From Vitellaria paradoxa (Eukaryota; Streptophyta; Magnoliopsida; Ericales; Sapotaceae): DNA of 64,000 nucleotides. Where the stretch lies: the NCBI GenBank assembly GCA_019916065.1, contig CM034243.1, positions 29,538,147 to 29,602,146 on the forward strand, written 5' to 3'. Numbering within the stretch: the stretch's first letter is position 1; each line of letters begins with the position of its first letter. Below are positions 58,056 to 64,000 of the stretch, piece by piece. The notes under the pieces were generated by a model, which did not search any database, had not been told where the DNA came from, and saw only the letters and a list, made by a program, of their open reading frames with translations. A program made the position numbers and the translations under genes.

Positions 58056-61000
58056 TTACTGACCATCCAAATCGGGCTTCTTCGCCAAAAAGAAATATAT
58101 TGGCGTAAAGATCTCTTTCCTGAAACACCCGTTAATATAGATATGGGTTAGAAGTATCCTACGGACTCGGAATCATGGTTAAATTATACAATTAAATAAA
58201 CTTCAGGAGCTCACCCTCTTAATTTTTCTTGTTCAATCGAAATTCAGACGATAATTAAAATGGATCTCAGATCAGAAATATTTATTTAATGTTCTGATAA
58301 CAGTAAAGAGCACTTCTCCATCCTAATCTCAATCTCCCCCCCCCCCCAAAAAAAAAACAAAGCCCCCAGTGACTACATATTTTCACCTTTCATTAACTAA
58401 AACAGAGAGGATTAACAAACCATAAACCTGGATAAACCACTTAGGGCTGATAATGGCCAAGAAATTCACAAAGGTAAATTATCTATGCTATACAAGAGGC
58501 CTATGCTCAATCGAGTCAATTCATATTCGAAAGGGTTAAGCAGCAGCTGTTTGTTTGAAAAGAAGTTGCCCAGAAGCAAGATACTGTAAACTAAAAATAT
58601 TACTAATTGCGATTAACGCACACGAAAAGAAAGACGATAAATTGTGAGCCGGAAAAATCTCACCTTCCGCCATCAACTAGCCCTTCTGCAGCTTTCTGCA
58701 AGACAGCTTCAACCCTTTGACTTCCCTTGGGGGCAATTCCCGCATATTCTAGAGCCTTGACCTTAAGGGATGAAAATCAAAGCATAAATTAACTAATCCC
58801 AACATGTTGGAACAGAAAACACAGAAAAGCCCACAGTAATTATTGAGAGCAAAAAAAAATCACATGAAAATGCACTTTAAAGTGCAAAGTTTCTATTTTA
58901 ATGAGAAAACACCTTCCAATCACACACTCAAACAAGAACAATACAATAATAATTGGTGGCATGTTGGCAGTATGCGACTGTATACAGCCCTTACCAAGTT
59001 TCTGGTAACAAAACGTCCAACGGCTGTTGCACGGAAGCCACTCAATGAGAAATGACTTGTATCCAAAGGCAAGTACCAAGGAACGGGTGAGTCTGCCAGA
59101 TCTTTCTCCCATATAACCTTGATAGACCAAAAAATATATATATATATAGGTGCCAGTTATCGTAGCCATTTTGGTTTATCTATATAGAATCAATCAGATA
59201 ACAAAAAGTTAGCAGACAAGCAATTTGCTACTCACTTCAAAGCCTGCTTGCTTCAGAGCTTCAAGGCATTGTCCTGTAAGCCTAACATCAGGGAGACCAC
59301 TACCAAGCTCGATTTCTGCCTGCATCAATTGAAATATTAATATAAATACAAGTACCTATATCAACTCGTATTAAAAAATAATAATAAAAACTAATTGCAA
59401 GCTAATTTGTGCTGTCCAGATACACTACTACAATAATTAATAAAGATCACATTGAGAAATTCATAAAAATCATGGTTTTAGGAAAAAGCGTGATAAAGAT
59501 TTGTAAGTTAAATTTTTTATCTCAATCTAATTAAAAAACTGATATAAAAAGTTACTTTAGTTACTTATTATCTCATTTTTGTTAAAACTGTGATTGTAAT
59601 TTAAAATGAGATAAAAAATCAATGAAAACCATCTCTAGAAAAAATTGAGATAAAAGACCAGTAGAAAACTATCTCTAGAAAAAAGCGAAATAAAAGATTA
59701 GTGAAAACAGCTCTAGAAAAAATTGAGATAAAAAAGTGAGAAAAATTATATCTTAAAAAAAGTGAGAAAATTAAAAAAATGAAAGACAATATTTATTATT
59801 TTTTTTCTCTATATCTCGCTCAAAACAATTTTATTTATCACTTTATATGATTTAAATTAGATTCCATAAATTTTATTGTAACATTTATTATTAATTTTAA
59901 TTAATTGTATATGCTATAAAAACTACAATCATAGATCAATAAACAAAAATATTTTTAAATTAATGTTAAAACTAAATTTACTAAATCAAATTTAAAATAC
60001 GTTAAATATAATAATCTTATTTTTCAGATAAATATATAGGAGTAGTCTTCATAATTTGTAAGACTTATAACGAGGTGAATATTAAAATACTTAATATCTA
60101 ATAAACGTTTAGTGTATCTTTAATATTAATTATATTAAAAGTGACATTATTTATATTTTGTTGCAAGTGTAAAAATTTAAAAATAAAAATAATAAATATT
60201 TTCTTTTTTTTTCTTTCTAGAACTAATTTTTTAATATAATCATTGAAAATATTTTTTGTATTATAAATCAATTTTAAAATAATTTTCAAAAAAATTTTGT
60301 TTTGAACAATAATTTTCTAAAACTAAAATAAACGCAACTTAATTACTTTTAAAAATATAATACAGAATGAAGAAAATATATTATAAATAGTGAGATTCTG
60401 ATTAAATATATGCCATACACAAAGATTAAAGGAAAATAAGAAAAAGAATAAAATCATGTTTAAATTAAATATGGATAGATATTCATAAATTATTTAGTAA
60501 GTATTTGCATGGTACTAATATATTGGTTATGATTTTCAAATTATTACAAAAAAGTTAAAATAATTAAATAAAAGTAAATTTTTTATTATTTTTCTCCTAA
60601 CACAATTGATTAGAAAAGTGCAACTTTTAGCTACTAATTGGTTAACAAAAGTACATAATAAATTATTGTAAAAAATCTTAAAATAATTAATTAAAATGAA
60701 TATAATTTTATTACTTTTTTAGTAATCCCAAAAGTGATAAAATTTGTTTTATAGTATTAATATGTAAAATGTATATGTAAATGAAACATCGACTAGCTGG
60801 TCACTACACTAACTTTATTTAGAGGATTGACACGAGAATTCAATATCTCAATAGAAACAAAAAAGGATATCAAATATATATGGTTACTATAATGACAAAG
60901 AGCGCCAAATAGTGCTACGATGACATGATAGAAGTTTGCCGTGTGGATTTTTATTATTTTTAAAATTAATCGCAGTTTTCAGGCATAATTATTTTTTTTA

Positions 61001-64000
61001 TATTTGATGCACGATTTTTAAAAAAAGGTGAGATCAAAATTCATAAAAGGATCACATAAGAGGTTTCAATCTCAGTTTTTATCATAAAAGATCACGCTTT
61101 TAGTGGGTGATTGTTCTAAGTTTTTTTATCACGGGTGTAAGCTGTGATCGAAAAGAAGTAAACTTACAATCTCAACTGAATCATCACGCAGCTTTTATGA
61201 CTGAGATAGAAAATGAAATATCACACCTAAAAGATGTGATGTTTATACATTTTTGTAGCAGTGGATACCTTGATTTTTTGGTGCTCTTGTTATTAGGATC
61301 GAAGGAGTCAGTCATACACCATTTCATCAGCAGCAAAACAGCTGACCAGGCTTCAATACTCTATAAATCTCTTTGTAGCACCCAACCTTCAGACCAGAAG
61401 ATCAAAAATTAATTCAAACAGGGACGGGATTGAGAAACGAAGTAAGAGAAGTAGAAAAGCAAAACAAACTTAACATGTTACAAAGACAAGAGCTACAGTT
61501 TTCATAAAATAAATATTTTAGATATATCTACCACATCTGGAGCATGACAGGTAGCCTCCATTGCATATATTGCGTCAAAACTATTGTCAGGAAATGGCAT
61601 CTTCATGAAATCTGCCTGCATAATTATGAAACAATAATCAAAGGCTGGAAAATGACAGGAACAAGTAATCCAATTTATTTAGACGACCACTAACCTTCAC
61701 AAGGTCACAAGTCCCATCTACTCCAGCATTGCGGTTCAATTCCTGCAGAATGATAAAAGCACCTAAGCATTGCACCGCCGGAATGATAAAGAGTTTTTCT
61801 TTTTTATTTTTTTAACAGATAAAGAGCAATATGGCAGAGAATTTCAATAGTTACACAGGATCTATTTAACCAACAGAAATGGAACGCTATCATCCTTCTT
61901 TGATTAGTGAATTCAAGCTCAAATATAACTATGTTTTTGATGCTACTAATAAAAGAATTCCCGCTAGAGAGAGCATTGATCAACCGCATTAAGAAATTAT
62001 AAATTCAAAATAATAGACATTTGTTCTTATGGATCACCTTATTACTCCATGTAATTTTTGTCACATGGTAAAACATAAGAATGTACCTTTGCTCTTGATA
62101 GCTGATATTCATTGTTGTTCAGGCCTGTAACAGAAGTCATGCTGCCAGATATCACCAACAAACAGATTCTCAGATCCAACTCTTGCAAATAGCTAAATGA
62201 ATTACCTAATGGAGCTATTCAGCCCTTTTTCTGAATAAAACTGAAATAAGCATGAGTCATACAAGGAAAAATACCAGCAACCCCATTACTAAAGTCGTGG
62301 CTATTACATGTTATACTAGGACCAGCTAACATCTTCTCACTTGGTTATTTGTGCCACATTCAGATAGATTCATGAAAATAAACCCCCAAAATCACTAAAC
62401 CCATGCCTCAAATCGTTACCATCGAGGGAAGGAATACATAGGGAATAAAAATCCTCCCTTGTCAGCAGCAACTACGGTTTTCTGGCAATGATGGGAGTTA
62501 TCTTACAAAGATGTGTATAATAGATACATTAGTAGATTCAGTAAAATATATAGATTGAGATGAACAGCCTGTTGTTCAAGCAAGATATCAGGCATACAGT
62601 ACCGTGAATGTGGGAAATAGGGTGGTGATAGTGAAGGAACACAGTGGATTAGTTGGGTATGGATCACAGAAGAAAAAGATAACATAATTTTACCGTTTTG
62701 AAAATATATAACCCTAGGTTGTGTGATGGTATCCAATTGGTTCAAGTTAACTATTTGTTATTTTAAAACGGTAGAATGGACGTTTGAAGCAGTCAGCTGA
62801 GGCAACCACAACAGTCAAAAGATCTCCTTGGTCCAGCTAAGTAATTCCAAAATGGGGTGGAGGAAGGAAATTGCCTTTCTGCTAAAACCTCGAGGGTTAA
62901 AATTCCAATTCAGCATCAAATCAAACCTTTCAAGCATTAGCAAATATAAAATACAACTAGGACACACCATACAAATGTTTAAAAGCATCATTCGGATTAC
63001 ATACTTGCCCCTAACAAACCGTGGTTCAAAGAGAGAAAAACCAAGCAAAGCACAAAAATCAACAGCCATATCCAAGAACAAATTAGGTCACAACCATGAA
63101 TAATACCTGAACTTAGCAATTTCCCTTAATGGTCCGCCAATGCCACACCCACATCTAACACCTACAGCAATAAGAAATAGCTAAAAACTCATCTATCTCA
63201 AAAATAACTCATCATAAGTCAGTTCACTATTCATTTCTGATATTCTATTGTAAAATCAACTAAAGTGGAAAAACCTTACTGTCCAGGTTTTAGGCCCAAC
63301 TGTAAAGCAAGGAAGTGCTCATGTCGTCTTAATGCTCTCTTTAAGAGACATCCCCTTTCCATCTGCAGGCACAGATACATGACCATGTTTAGGTCCTTAT
63401 CATCAACGGTTGTAAAGGAAGAGCAGAAAGTGGTGTAAATTTCTTGGGGCCAGAAATTGAAAAAAATGTGGAAAACGGAAAGGGGAGCATTTGAAAGAGT
63501 ATAAATATCATCGACCCTCGGTGCAAATGGAATGCCTCTCCCCAGCCATATTCATAGAAGCTGGTAACAAGATCATAATATTTATTCACCTGAAAACCCA
63601 CGAGGCAATATTTATAGATGGTGTACTGCTATTTCATAAATCCAAGTGACTTTGCATCCGAATAGAAAAATTTACAAGCGTGCATCACGATCCCAGAGTA
63701 AAAGATATCACGCTTCCACAAAAACATCATAAAATTGGGTCCTACCTCATAGTCGTGAAGCTGCGAATTTGGGACTCAAATAACAATTTGAATTTCTTGA
63801 AATTTCTAAAGGCCCGTTTGGTTTATTTTTTATTTTTGTTTTTATTTTTATTTTGAACACTTTTTATTTATGTTGAAAATAAGGAAAATAGCTCAAACGA
63901 TTTAGTCACTTGTGTTTATCAAAACTTGTTTTAGAAAACAGAAAATGATTTATACATAAAATGAAAAATAAAAAAAATCATTTTAAGTGTTTTTAATCTA
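58056..64000 (-). CDS. SMT1: Sterol 24-C-methyltransferase 1, copy C (exons 3-13; 5' end off window)
   Basis: Exons: about 63516-63589, 63275-63362, 63107-63161, 62087-62141, 61695-61742, 61532-61615, 61269-61386, 59236-59319, 58995-59117, 58664-58761 and 58056-58119. Exons 10-13 and 6-8 are clean and match copies A/B. The stop TAA at 58056-58058 gives a C-terminus [10 protein letters not shown], close to the family norm. Exon 3 (one lost, one gained base), exon 4 (three insertions), exon 5 (one lost base in the SAM motif, TAA at 63126-63128) and exon 9 (net +1) carry isolated one-base indels. They lie in the noisy right end of the window and look like uncorrected read errors, so I do not call it a pseudogene. 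It shares D for Y in the YEWCMTD signature with copy B. Confidence 0.75.
59423..61263. mobile_element. Non-autonomous CACTA-like element in SMT1-C intron 9
   Basis: Counterpart of 32669-34472. The left end CACTACTACAATAATT is less diverged from the right end than in copy B. GATA flanks lie at 59419-59422 and 61264-61267. Confidence 0.7.
61347..64000. repeat. Tandem unit 3, truncated by window end
   Basis: It is collinear with 1-2640 and with 34555-37200. At sites where units 1 and 2 differ by substitution, unit 3 follows unit 1: the intron 5 stretch near 62503-62745 translates identically to that at 1154-1396. It also carries extra one-base insertions and deletions, several of them inside SMT1 exons. 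Confidence 0.85.
63810..64000. mobile_element. Tourist-like MITE in SMT1-C intron 2 (cut by window end)
   Basis: It starts GGCCCGTTTGGTTTATT like 2446-2745 and is collinear to the last base of the window. Confidence 0.5.

Larger units (their letters stand above)
34555..61346. repeat. Tandem unit 2 of the segmental array
   Basis: This unit is collinear with 1-34554 but lacks the pararetrovirus and the extra copy of the 18-22 kb block. It contains continuous sequence (about 52877-56874) where unit 1 has Ns. Differences from unit 1 are a mix of substitutions and short indels spread over introns and spacer. Confidence 0.9.

Overview
The window is plant nuclear DNA. It is AT-rich and dominated by introns and transposons, with TATA-type promoters, GT-AG introns and typical plant mobile elements (Tourist-like, CACTA-like, Mutator-like, TRIM, SINE and Ty1-copia remnants). 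I cannot name the species. One host gene family is recognisable: sterol 24-C-methyltransferase 1 (SMT1, cycloartenol C-24 methyltransferase), on the minus strand, rebuilt here from 13 small exons that are mostly too short to appear as ORFs.

Layout: the window is a tandem array of one ~26.8 kb unit. Position 1 corresponds to 34555 and to 61347. Unit 1 (1-34554) is longer than unit 2 (34555-61346) because it carries a ~7.47 kb endogenous pararetrovirus (6448-13913) and an extra ~4.3 kb internal duplication (about 18.13-22.42 kb). It also has a 100-N gap (30072-30171) where unit 2 has ~4.0 kb of real sequence. Unit 3 is cut by the window end. SMT1 copy A runs from 14813 leftward off the window. 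Copy B is complete at 42035-31252. Copy C runs from beyond 64000 down to 58056. Between the genes lie ~16 kb spacers filled with MITEs, a decayed Ty1-copia element, a MITE-derived tandem repeat, SINEs, a TRIM and a ~1.3 kb palindrome.

The pararetrovirus (Caulimoviridae, best fit Florendovirus/Petuvirus-like) sits in intron 1 of SMT1 copy A, in the opposite orientation to the gene. It carries movement protein, capsid with zinc knuckle, aspartic protease, reverse transcriptase and RNase H regions, a 476-codon downstream ORF of unknown function, a TATA box, a poly(A) signal and an initiator tRNA-Met primer binding site. The polyprotein is broken by several frameshifts and stops, so this copy is not competent as it stands. 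Copy B keeps the empty site, which shows that the insertion replaced 52 bp of a Tourist-like element.

SMT1 copy A is open through the eight complete exons visible here. Copy B has frame disturbances in exons 4 and 5, including in the SAM-binding motif. Copy C has scattered one-base indels that look like uncorrected long-read errors. Whether A/B/C is a true tandem array or two haplotypes joined by the assembler cannot be decided from the sequence alone.
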